Shown here in pieces: positions 52,978-60,969 of a DNA stretch of 64,000 nucleotides (position 1 is its first letter; every line of letters begins with the position of its first letter). This DNA is from Actinopolyspora erythraea. GTDB lineage: Bacteria > Actinomycetota > Actinomycetes > Mycobacteriales > Pseudonocardiaceae. Where the stretch lies: positions 4,154,001-4,218,000 of the forward strand of contig NZ_CP022752.1 of assembly GCF_002263515.1 (NCBI RefSeq), written 5' to 3'. Both the position numbers and the translations under genes were made by a program. Under the pieces are notes generated by a model. That model was not told the origin of the DNA. It saw nothing but the letters and a program-made list of their open reading frames with translations, and searched no databases.

Positions 52978-53888
52978 GCGCTCACCTCGTTCAGCGTTTC
53001 GGGGACGGCTCGCGGAGCCCCTGTGTCGTCCAGTTCGGCCAGGAATCGACTCGCGACGGCTACGAACTCCTCGGGAGCCTCGATCATCGGGAAGTGACCG
53101 CAGTCGGAAAGCGACCGAGCACTCGCGTCCGGCAGGTTCTCGGCCAGCCGGAATCCCTCCTCCGGGGGAGCTGCCGCGTCGGAATCGCCGACCAGCACCC
53201 GACACGGCGAGGTGATCCGCTCGGTGAGCAGCCAGGGGGTGTTCAGATACAGGTTGAAAAAGCTCAACCAGCCGTAGGGTCCGATCTTGCGGCACATCAG
53301 TCGTCCGAGCTCCTCCGACTTCTCGTCGGAGAGGCGCCCTCCGGCATGCAGTCGAATGCCGTCCCGGATCGTTCGTTCGAAATCGTGCAGCGAGGTCGCG
53401 ATGGACTCCCACTCGAAATCGCCGGGATCGGGACGGTAGAAGGGGGAGACGAACAGGGTCCCCGGTGGTCTCCGCCGGCACGGTTCGACGTCTCCGGGAC
53501 CGGAGGCAGCGTACTCGGCGGGATCGAGCGAACCGTTGCCCAACGCGTCCAGCAGCAGGCTGGCGGACAGCGAGTGGGCCACCACCAGATCGAGCCCACC
53601 GGGAACGAGTCCCATCGCCGTACGTAGCCACCGGGAGGAGTCTCCGGTCAACGACCACGTCGCGTCGAAGCCACCCCGCCAGGGCAGATCGGCCGCCCAG
53701 ACCTCGGTGTCCTCCGGCCAACCCCGCGACACGGCGTTCCACACCGCGGCGCTGTTGGACAGTCCGTGCAGCAGCAGCACGCGGCGACGCGGACGTTCCG
53801 TCTCCCCCGTCCGATGCAGTCGCACGGCCGCTTCGACACCGTTCCCCCGCTCCGATGATTCGATCGGTTCCGGTTCTTCGCCTTTCAC
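52974..53888 (-). CDS. Alpha/beta hydrolase
   Basis: This 304-aa hydrolase-fold protein has the oxyanion-hole region LLLHGLSNSAAVW near residue 40 and the nucleophile elbow VAHSLSAS (Ser in AHSLS, a variant of GxSxG with Ala and Ser as flanking small residues). The acid is probably Asp in LVGDSDAAAPPEEG, and the catalytic His is in DCGHFPMIEAPEEF. The triad looks complete, so an esterase or thioesterase activity is expected. It could edit or release acyl chains from the ACP, but the substrate cannot be read from sequence. It overlaps both neighbours (ATGA), within the KS operon. Confidence 0.8.
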   Translation of the reverse strand: MKGEEPEPIESSERGNGVEAAVRLHRTGETERPRRRVLLLHGLSNSAAVWNAVSRGWPEDTEVWAADLPWRGGFDATWSLTGDSSRWLRTAMGLVPGGLDLVVAHSLSASLLLDALGNGSLDPAEYAASGPGDVEPCRRRPPGTLFVSPFYRPDPGDFEWESIATSLHDFERTIRDGIRLHAGGRLSDEKSEELGRLMCRKIGPYGWLSFFNLYLNTPWLLTERITSPCRVLVGDSDAAAPPEEGFRLAENLPDASARSLSDCGHFPMIEAPEEFVAVASRFLAELDDTGAPRAVPETLNEVSA

Positions 53889-54823
53889 CGGTGCTCTCCC
53901 GCCGATTCCAGGACGACGCCCGCGCTCGCGTCGTCCGCGTCACTTCCGGCTACGGCATGGACCGATCCGTGCGTTCCCGAGTCGAACCGGCCCACGGCGG
54001 CCACGCACTGCAGCACCCCGAGCGCGCCCGAGGCCGACCCCCAGGTGGTGGAGAGATCGGTTCGCGCCACTCCCGGCAACAACCACTCCGGTAGCGATTC
54101 ACCGTCCGTTTCCGGCACCAACCACATGTCGGGCCGAGTTCGGGCGTTCCCGCCCAGCAGTTCGAGGCATTCGGACACGCCCGACGAACGGACACAGCTC
54201 ACCAACCCCGCGCGCGTCCGCGCGCCGCGCTCCCGCGCCGCCTCGACGCGTTCCAGGACCATCCCGGCCGCGCCGTCGAGACACCGTTGTCTTCCCGTGA
54301 GGGAGCGCACCGTCTCGTTGTCCGGTTCCGCTCCGATTACCAGAACCCGATCGGTCCGTTCGGCCCGCAGCAGCAGACTCGCCCACCGCACGGCGTCCAG
54401 CCCGGAGGTGGGGCCGTTGCACAGCGTCAGGTTCGGCCCGCGCAGCCCGAACCTGATCGCGATCTCGGAGGCGATCACGTTGCTGGACGCGTTCGCGGTG
54501 TCCATCGGACTCACCCCACGGGTGGTCTCGTCCGCTATGGTCCGAGCCACCCGACAGACGGTGTCCAGATTCCCGAAGTTCGAGCTGATTACCACCGCTG
54601 TGGCCGGATCGACCTCGCCGTCGTCACCGAGCAGCTCGGCGTCCCGCAGTGTCAGCAGCGCGGTGGCCAATCCCAGGGTCGTCGCGCGATCCTTGTAGCG
54701 CAGTCCCTTCCTTCCGAGGACGGCGGCCGGATCGACACGGTCGCCGGTCGGCTGCCGGGTCAGCAGATCGGCCGCTTCCGAAACCCCCGGCAGCATCGGA
54801 AACGTTCCCGTGATCACGTTCAT
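53885..54823 (-). CDS. Ketosynthase-like protein without active Cys (CLF-like), short
   Basis: This 312-aa KS-fold protein is shorter than a usual KS or CLF. The SSNVIASEIAIRFGLRGPNLTL segment is conserved, but the nucleophile position is Pro (about residue 138, CNGPTSGLDAVRWA) and the C-terminal GHxxGA is replaced by WGSASGALG. It is therefore non-catalytic in the KS sense. It overlaps the active KS gene upstream by 4 bp and most likely pairs with it. The N-terminal 60 residues are abbreviated relative to the other KS proteins, with no normal VVVTGxG motif. Confidence 0.8.
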   Translation of the reverse strand: MNVITGTFPMLPGVSEAADLLTRQPTGDRVDPAAVLGRKGLRYKDRATTLGLATALLTLRDAELLGDDGEVDPATAVVISSNFGNLDTVCRVARTIADETTRGVSPMDTANASSNVIASEIAIRFGLRGPNLTLCNGPTSGLDAVRWASLLLRAERTDRVLVIGAEPDNETVRSLTGRQRCLDGAAGMVLERVEAARERGARTRAGLVSCVRSSGVSECLELLGGNARTRPDMWLVPETDGESLPEWLLPGVARTDLSTTWGSASGALGVLQCVAAVGRFDSGTHGSVHAVAGSDADDASAGVVLESAGEHR

Positions 54824-55974
54824 CGGCCCGCCACCTCCAGGATCGCCACGGCGTTCACACCGCCGAAGCCGAAGGCGTGCACCTGTGCCAACGACATCGA
54901 CTCGGTGGCCGACCGCTCGCTCACCAGCCGGATCCCCTCGGCTTCCGGCGTCGGCGTGGTCAATCCCGTGATCGGTGGAACCACACCCGTTTCCAACGAG
55001 CGCACCGCCGTGACCAGACCGAGCAGACCGGCGGAGCCGGAGGTGTGTCCGGTCATCGACTTGATGCCGGTCACCAGCGGTCGACCGACGCTGCCCCCGA
55101 ACACCCGGTGCAGCGACTCGGCCTCCACCTTGTCGTTCATCGGAGTGCCGGTTGCGTGCAGCATCACCATGTCCACATCGGAGGGTTCGACTGCCGCTCG
55201 CCGGTGCGCCTGACGAATGCTCTCCGCCACACCGTCCGGATCCGGGGCGGTTACGTGGTGCGCGTCGCAGTTGATCCCCACCGAACGCACCGAGGCTCGG
55301 GGACCGGCACCGACCGGGTCGGATGCGCGCAGCACCACCGCGGCGGCGCCCTCCCCCATGATGGCGCCCTTCCGCTCCTGATCGAACGGGCGCAGTCCTT
55401 CGGTCGGCACCGGTTGGAACCTGTCGGTGAGGCCGAACATGCTCTCGGTGATCACATCGGCACCCGCCACGACGACGGTTTCGGCCTCGCCCAGTTCGAT
55501 CAGGTCGGTGCCCAGCGCGAGCGCGTACAGCGAAGCCGAACAGGCACCGGAGAGGGTGTGCGTGTCGGCCGTTCCCAGCCGTCGGCGGAGTGCTGTGCCG
55601 AAGTGCAGGTGCTCGGATCGGAACTCGGCCTCGCCGCGCCACCAGAGCTCGGCGGAGCGCAGTTCGCGGAGGCCGGTTCCGACCAGCACCGGGATCCCGG
55701 TCGGTCCCGGGCACGAACCGTCGAGGTCGATCCCGGCATCGACGAGGGCTTCCTCGACGGCCCGCAGCAGGAATCCGGTCGCACGTCGCGGCACGTCCGC
55801 TCCGGGCGCGGGACGATCGTCTATCTCGAACAACCGCTGCGCGTTGTACCTGGTCCGGTCGAATCCACGCATCTCCGCGAGGGCATCCCGTCCCGAGCTG
55901 AGCTCCTCGAAAACGGTGTCGACATCGGTGCCGACACCGGCCACCGCGCCGAGACCGGTTATTCCCACCGTCAT
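54820..55974 (-). CDS. Beta-ketoacyl-ACP synthase (KS), FabF-like, active triad
   Basis: This 384-aa condensing enzyme has Cys145 in TLSGACSASLYAL, His273 in MLHATGTP and His310 in MTGHTSGSAG. The sequence is more divergent from the other two KS proteins than they are from each other (for example LWWRGEAEFRSEHLHFG and KGAIMGEGAAAVVLR), so it may act at a different stage such as the first condensation. The ATG at 55974 begins MTVGITGLGAVAG. It is the first gene of the leftward KS operon and diverges from the ACP gene across a 483-bp spacer. Confidence 0.9.
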   Translation of the reverse strand: MTVGITGLGAVAGVGTDVDTVFEELSSGRDALAEMRGFDRTRYNAQRLFEIDDRPAPGADVPRRATGFLLRAVEEALVDAGIDLDGSCPGPTGIPVLVGTGLRELRSAELWWRGEAEFRSEHLHFGTALRRRLGTADTHTLSGACSASLYALALGTDLIELGEAETVVVAGADVITESMFGLTDRFQPVPTEGLRPFDQERKGAIMGEGAAAVVLRASDPVGAGPRASVRSVGINCDAHHVTAPDPDGVAESIRQAHRRAAVEPSDVDMVMLHATGTPMNDKVEAESLHRVFGGSVGRPLVTGIKSMTGHTSGSAGLLGLVTAVRSLETGVVPPITGLTTPTPEAEGIRLVSERSATESMSLAQVHAFGFGGVNAVAILEVAGR

Positions 55975-56457
55975 TCGGCCACTCCTTCCACCCCGTCGTG
56001 CCGAAATCCCGGAAGGCACGACGAGCGTGATTCGGAAAAGCACGTGTACCCGTTTCCGGAGCCGTATCGCACGAAGTGGAGACTCACTCGAAACGGGCGC
56101 CGCGTCCAGCGCGTATTCCGTTTGCGGCAACGAGCGTTGGTGTTCGGCCCGACACCGTGTTAAGAGAACTTCGTCGACTCGCTGCCCACGGCACTCGACG
56201 GGCCGAATCCATCGGACGGGCGGTCGCAGGAGTCGACCCGACCACCGGAAGGGACAAGGAAAGCGTTGCAGGTTCCGGCAGCGGCGGGAAAACGGGCATG
56301 GTGGAATCCGTCACCGGAACGGTACAACAGGGATCACGTACCGGCCCTTCGAACGGGATCAGAAGACTCACGAGGAATTCCTTCCGGTTTCTCGATGAGA
56401 TCCCACATTCCGTCCCGACACGACAAGCGGTTCGAACAGAACAGGAGCCCGAGGAAC
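55975..56457. promoter_or_regulatory. Divergent promoter region between KS operon and ACP
   Basis: These 483 bases lie between the leftward KS operon and the rightward ACP gene, so promoters for both are expected. No gene is recognisable; open frames crossing it are out of frame with or antisense to real genes. Parts of the right half (56150-56450) are less G+C-rich than usual. No clear operator palindrome was identified. Confidence 0.5.
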
Positions 56458-56706
56458 ATGACGACTTCGGTGAACGAGCGCCACGCTCGGATCAAGGAAC
56501 TCGTGTGCGAGGTCCTCGAACTCGATCAGGGGGAAGTAACCGACACCAGCCTGTTCATCGAGGACCACGAGGCGGATTCGCTGCGGGCGATCGAGATCCT
56601 GGCCTCCCTCGAAAAGGAATTCGGCATAACCATCGACCAGTCCGAGCTGCCGCGACTGGTGAATCTGGAAAGCGTCTACACCGTCGTGGACCGCGAGATG
56701 GGATGA
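56458..56706 (+). CDS. Acyl carrier protein
   Basis: This 82-aa ACP has the phosphopantetheine serine Ser41 in EADSLRAIEIL, and its helices I and II are very acidic (FIEDHEADSL). The rest (ILASLEKEFGITIDQSELPRLVNLESVYTVVDREMG) is a normal four-helix ACP. It is the only stand-alone carrier protein in the window, so it should serve all KS/CLF pairs, the KR and the dehydratases. It is the only gene of the polyketide part on the plus strand. GAGG lies 5 bases before the ATG at 56458; the longer frame from 56266 is not needed. Confidence 0.93.
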   Translation: MTTSVNERHARIKELVCEVLELDQGEVTDTSLFIEDHEADSLRAIEILASLEKEFGITIDQSELPRLVNLESVYTVVDREMG

Positions 56707-56779
56707 ATCGCTCACCGCACGACGAACCGGTGCCCGCGTCGGCGACGCGGGCACCGGAGTCGTGAGCACCTGTTCCGCC

Positions 56780-57481
56780 TCAGCCACACCCCCCGGCGTG
56801 ACCGTAGTCCAGGGTCCACGTGACTCGCCCCGACTCGTCGTCGGCCGTGGTCTCGGATGACAGCGGAGGAGAGCGAACCGCGTCGACGAACGCCTCCAGA
56901 CGATCAACTCCCCAGAAACGGGCGGATCCCGTTACGAAGAACGGTACCCCGAAGACCTCCTCGGCGCTCACTTCCAGCAGACACCGCGCCCCTCGCTCTC
57001 GCAACCCCGGATCGTCCGGGGCCGAGGCCAACTCGTCCGGATCCAGTCCCAGCGATTCACCGATCTCCGCCACCGTCGAACGGTCACAGATGTCGCGTCC
57101 CTGCTCCCAGCGAGCCCGGTACGCGGCCGCGACGTACTCGGCTCCGCGACCGTGATCGTGGGCACGCAGGTATGCCAGATGCGGCACCTCCCATATCGGC
57201 TGCCTGTCCAGCGGCCACTTCAACGCCGTACCGGATTCCCGGGTGCGGCGCGTGACGTCACGCAGGATGTAGAGGTTCTTCGTCCGGGACATCTCCGTGT
57301 AGACGATCGAACCGCCCATGGCCCGCAACGACCTCTCGGTCATCTCGTCCGGCTCCCAGGTGGGGATCCACCGCAGCTTGTGAACCAGATCCCCGTGACA
57401 CTCGACGAACCGCAGATAGGAAAGCCACGAGTACGGACTGCGCAACGAGAAGAAGAACTTCGCCTGTGGTTCCTCCGGCAT
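56780..57481 (-). CDS. DsbA/2-hydroxychromene-2-carboxylate isomerase-like protein (copy 2)
   Basis: This 233-aa paralogue of the protein at 50360-50992 has FFFSLRSPYSWLSYLRF at the N-terminus, with the Ser of SPYSW at the position used by kappa GST/HCCA isomerases. It then has PIWEVPHLAYLRAHDHGRGAEYVAAAYRARWEQGRD and FGVPFFVTGSARFWGVDRLEAF. There is no CxxC pair. About 30 extra C-terminal residues end in a Gly/His-rich tail. The ATG at 57481 has GAGG upstream; GTG 57493, overlapping the CoA-ligase stop, is an alternative start. It is convergent with the ACP gene. A cis/trans isomerase role on the conjugated chain is inferred. Confidence 0.75.
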   Translation of the reverse strand: MPEEPQAKFFFSLRSPYSWLSYLRFVECHGDLVHKLRWIPTWEPDEMTERSLRAMGGSIVYTEMSRTKNLYILRDVTRRTRESGTALKWPLDRQPIWEVPHLAYLRAHDHGRGAEYVAAAYRARWEQGRDICDRSTVAEIGESLGLDPDELASAPDDPGLRERGARCLLEVSAEEVFGVPFFVTGSARFWGVDRLEAFVDAVRSPPLSSETTADDESGRVTWTLDYGHAGGCG

Positions 57482-57489
57482 TTCGTTCC

Positions 57490-59304
57490 TCACTCTCCGA
57501 TCGGGGTGACCACCGATGGGGCAACGTGGTCCCGGTACAACGCCTCGACGAGTTCTGCGCGGTTGTCGACGACGGCGGTCGCGTTCACATACCCCTTGTC
57601 GGTGATCTCGCCCGCCTCGATCCGAGGTGGACCGGCCAGCGGCAGGAACCGTCGCACTCGTGCGGAGGGGGCCGACTCCGCGTTGACCGCTCGCAGGGCC
57701 TCGGCCAGCGCCTTCCGCAGCGTCTCGTGCCCGAGCAGCTCGGCGATGTCGGAGGCGGAGGTTCCCAACAACTCGTTCGCCTGATCCAGGCTGATCCAGC
57801 CGAGTGCCACGACGTAAGGCCGATTCGTACCGAGCAGTACGACATCGGTGATGAGGGCGGTCGCGTCCAACAGGGAGCGGCGCACTCGCGCCGTGGATAT
57901 CCAGGTGGCGTTGCTCAGCTTGAAGTTCTCGGCCGCCCTGCCCTCGAACACCAACCCCCGGCCGGGGACGTTCTCGTCGACGAACCGAGTGAGGTCACCC
58001 GTGCGGTAGTACCCCTCCTCGTCGAGGTCCAGCGATCGACCGCCGAGGTAGCCAGGAGTGACCGAGGGACCGTGCACCCGGGTTTCCAGCCCGGTCCCGT
58101 GCGGTACGAGCTTGACCGAAACACCGGGAAGCGGAATGCCGATCCCGGACTCGGCCCGCCCGTGGGTCGAGGTGGCCGCGGGGCCCGTTTCGGTCGCTCC
58201 CCACGAGGACACCACGGCTATGTCGCGCCCGCTGGTGGTGCTCGCGAGCCTCGCCAGCCGGGTACGGAGTTCCCCCGGCATGTCCGCGCCGGCGTAGAGC
58301 AGGATCCTCGCCGCGGAGAAGATCCGCTCACCGAGCGCTGGATCGCGTTCCACGCGATCGGCCAACATGGCATAGCCGGAGGGCACGTTCACGCAGATGG
58401 TCGGAGGAACGTCTCGCAGGGCTTCGATCGTGCGTTCGAAGTCCGCATCGCTCGGTTTGCCGTCGTCCAGGTGGATGCTGCCGCCGTTGTAGAGCGCCAG
58501 GTGGAGATTGTGGTTGCCGCCGAAGGTGTGACTCCAGGGCAGCCAATCGGTGAGTACCGGTGGTTCCTCCGCCAGGAACGGCCATATCTGCCGCAGCATC
58601 TGCTGGTTGGCGCACAACATCCGATGAGTGTTGCGCACCCCCTTCGGCGTACCGGTGGATCCGGATGTGAAAAGGATCTTGGCCACGGTCTCCGGAGTGA
58701 CCGCCCGACGTGCCCGCCACACCGCCTCGGAGGGTTCGGTGTCACACAGTTCCTCGTAGCTGAGCTGCCCTTCACCCGGGGAACGCGAAACGACGGGGAC
58801 GCAGCCTCCCGCCGTGGCGGATACCACCGTGCGAAGTGCTTGCCGGTAGGTCTCACCGTCCTCGGCGTACACCGCCCCGGGCGTGACGAGTTCCGTAATG
58901 GCCCGCAACCGCTCGTGGTCACCGGAACGCAGCGAGTAGGCGACGCTGACCGGCACAACCGGGATGCCGACAGTGTAGCAGGCGAGCGTGATCATCAGAT
59001 GTTCGAGCGAGTTTCCGGACAGCACCATCACCGGACGTGTGCCGTCCAGTCCTCGATCGAGCAGCGAGGCGGCGATACGCAGCGCTCGGGCCGAGCTGTC
59101 GGCATAGCTCGACGAGCGCCACCGCCCGGCGGAATCCCGCTCGGCGGCCAAAACCCGCTCGGGGGTGCGCTCCGCCCAGTACCGGAGTACCTCGCCGAGC
59201 GAGTCCGGGTGTGCGGCCAGTGGTTCCGCGGTGCGCAGCACCCGCGTGCCGTCCGTCCGCTCCTCGTCGAGGACGTCGTGGTGCGTGAAGGTCGCGAGAG
59301 TCAT
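57490..59304 (-). CDS. Acyl-CoA ligase, feruloyl-CoA-synthase-like
   Basis: This 604-aa member of the ANL adenylating family has the P-loop ILFTSGSTGTPKGVRNTH near residue 215, DWLPWSHTFGGNHNL, the acyl-binding SSWGATETGPAAT and the adenylate-binding YYRTGDLTRFVDE. The domain order and these motifs match feruloyl/cinnamoyl-type CoA synthases. It should activate an aromatic acid, most simply the cinnamate made by the MIO enzyme encoded immediately upstream, whose stop overlaps this ATG (59304). AGGAGG precedes the start. The longer frame to 60549 is antisense read-through of the lyase gene. The C-terminal Lys (ITDKGYVN) is present. Confidence 0.88.
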   Translation of the reverse strand: MTLATFTHHDVLDEERTDGTRVLRTAEPLAAHPDSLGEVLRYWAERTPERVLAAERDSAGRWRSSSYADSSARALRIAASLLDRGLDGTRPVMVLSGNSLEHLMITLACYTVGIPVVPVSVAYSLRSGDHERLRAITELVTPGAVYAEDGETYRQALRTVVSATAGGCVPVVSRSPGEGQLSYEELCDTEPSEAVWRARRAVTPETVAKILFTSGSTGTPKGVRNTHRMLCANQQMLRQIWPFLAEEPPVLTDWLPWSHTFGGNHNLHLALYNGGSIHLDDGKPSDADFERTIEALRDVPPTICVNVPSGYAMLADRVERDPALGERIFSAARILLYAGADMPGELRTRLARLASTTSGRDIAVVSSWGATETGPAATSTHGRAESGIGIPLPGVSVKLVPHGTGLETRVHGPSVTPGYLGGRSLDLDEEGYYRTGDLTRFVDENVPGRGLVFEGRAAENFKLSNATWISTARVRRSLLDATALITDVVLLGTNRPYVVALGWISLDQANELLGTSASDIAELLGHETLRKALAEALRAVNAESAPSARVRRFLPLAGPPRIEAGEITDKGYVNATAVVDNRAELVEALYRDHVAPSVVTPIGE

Positions 59305-60917
59305 CACGCACCTCCTTCGAACGCGGCGGTACGCAGCTGCCCGGAAGTGATCAGCGAGGTCACTGCCTCGATGTCGCTGTCCAGCGGCCTGTCCCACTCG
59401 AGGAAGTCCGACACACCGCGGATCCGTTCGTAAACCGCGCGAGTGGCGTTGGTGAGCACCTCGGTTCCGCGAAGATCCACGGCCTGGCACACCGCGATCA
59501 GGTGAATCGCGGTGACCTGCTGGGCGAGCTCCACCACCGAACGGGCGTCGCGCGCGGCGATGGTGCCCATGCTGACCTTGTCCTGGTTGTGGGCTTCGGT
59601 GGAGCGCGAGAACGAAGTCGCGGGATTGGTCAGCTTGAGCGCCTCGGCGGTGAGGGCGGAGGCCGTGAGCTGCATTCCCTTGAAACCGTGGCACAGCCCG
59701 GCCTCGTAGTCCTCGGCTTCCGTCCTGGGCACCAGATTCGGGGTAAGACCGTTGTTGAACTTCTCGTCGACGACCAGTTCGAGCTGCCGGTCCAGCATGT
59801 CGGCGACACTGGCGACGGCCGTCTTCAGTGAGTCCATGGCCTGTCCGACGTGGCCGCCGTAGAAGTTGCCCCCGTTGCGGACGACCGAGTGCTGCACGTC
59901 GAAAAGCGGATTGTCGTTGGAGGAGTTCACCTCGACCGCGAGCCACTTGTTCACCCAGTCGACCGTGTCCCGCAGTACCCCGGCGACGTGCGGACAGCAA
60001 CGGACCGAGTAGCGATCCTGGATGGGTCGTTCCAGAACCCGGAAGTCCACGTCCGGAGCCGCTTCGGACTGCCCGGCCAGGTACTCCGCCTCGTCGACCA
60101 GCATGTTCCGGACGGTCTCGGCACTGGTGATCACCCCCGGGTGCGGCTTCTGCTCGGCCAGGAAACCGGCGAAGTGTCCGGGGTTTCCGAGCAGCACCTG
60201 GGAAGCGAGCGCGGTGCACACCTCGGCCGCGTAGGCCAGCTGTTCGGCGTCGTGCGCGGCCAACACGGCATAGCCGGACATGAACGAAGTGCCGTTGACC
60301 AGCGCCAGCCCTTCCTTCGGCGCCAGCGACACCGGCTCCAGCCCGGATTCGCGTAACGCCTGCCACGCCGGTTTGCTCTCCTCGCGATGCCAGACGGTCG
60401 ACTCGCCGGTCAGCATTCCCGCCAAATAGGCCAACGGGACCAGGTCGCCGCTGGCACCCACGGATCCCCGTTCCGGAATCCGCGGGAGGATCCGCTCGTT
60501 GATGCAGTCCACCAGGAGCTGGACCAGTTCCGGACGCACGCCCGACCATCCCCTCGCCAGGCAGTTCGCCCGCACGATCATGGTCGCCCTGATCACATCG
60601 TGTGTCGCGTACGGCCCGGTACCGCAGGAGAGGAAACGGACCAGGCTGTGCTGCAGCGCACCGGACTTCCGTTTGGAGATCTGGCGAGTGTTGCTGTCAC
60701 CGAAGCCCGAGGTCACTCCGTAGATGGGCACTCCGGTGTCGATGAGCTGGTGTTTGAATTCGTCGGATCCGGCGATCCGCTGCCTGGCCCACTCGGACAG
60801 TTCCACTGTCCCGGCCCGCGGGTCCCGGGCGAGGCGGACGATGTCTTCGAGTGCCACGTCGTGACCGTCCAGCGTCGTGCTGCCGACGTGCTGGCACGGA
60901 ACGAGCGATTGTGTCAT
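59304..60917 (-). CDS. MIO-dependent aromatic amino acid ammonia-lyase/aminomutase (phenylalanine type)
   Basis: This 537-aa enzyme belongs to the HAL/PAL/TAL superfamily. The MIO prosthetic group forms from Ala155-Ser156-Gly157 in GSVGASGDLVPLAYLAG. The catalytic Tyr66 is in PIYGVTSGFGD. The selectivity pair is Phe95-Leu96 (SLVRFLSCGTG), where histidine lyases have Ser-His and tyrosine lyases His-Leu; Phe-Leu points to phenylalanine. It should give trans-cinnamate, or beta-phenylalanine if it acts as an aminomutase like EncP/AdmH-type relatives; sequence alone does not decide. The coupled CoA ligase favours a free acid product. The ATG at 60917 is the start, after CAGGGG. Confidence 0.92.
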   Translation of the reverse strand: MTQSLVPCQHVGSTTLDGHDVALEDIVRLARDPRAGTVELSEWARQRIAGSDEFKHQLIDTGVPIYGVTSGFGDSNTRQISKRKSGALQHSLVRFLSCGTGPYATHDVIRATMIVRANCLARGWSGVRPELVQLLVDCINERILPRIPERGSVGASGDLVPLAYLAGMLTGESTVWHREESKPAWQALRESGLEPVSLAPKEGLALVNGTSFMSGYAVLAAHDAEQLAYAAEVCTALASQVLLGNPGHFAGFLAEQKPHPGVITSAETVRNMLVDEAEYLAGQSEAAPDVDFRVLERPIQDRYSVRCCPHVAGVLRDTVDWVNKWLAVEVNSSNDNPLFDVQHSVVRNGGNFYGGHVGQAMDSLKTAVASVADMLDRQLELVVDEKFNNGLTPNLVPRTEAEDYEAGLCHGFKGMQLTASALTAEALKLTNPATSFSRSTEAHNQDKVSMGTIAARDARSVVELAQQVTAIHLIAVCQAVDLRGTEVLTNATRAVYERIRGVSDFLEWDRPLDSDIEAVTSLITSGQLRTAAFEGGA

Positions 60918-60969
60918 GCGCGCCCCTGCGTAACTGTTCGTTCTCCGTGAAGAATTTCTTTCCGGGACA

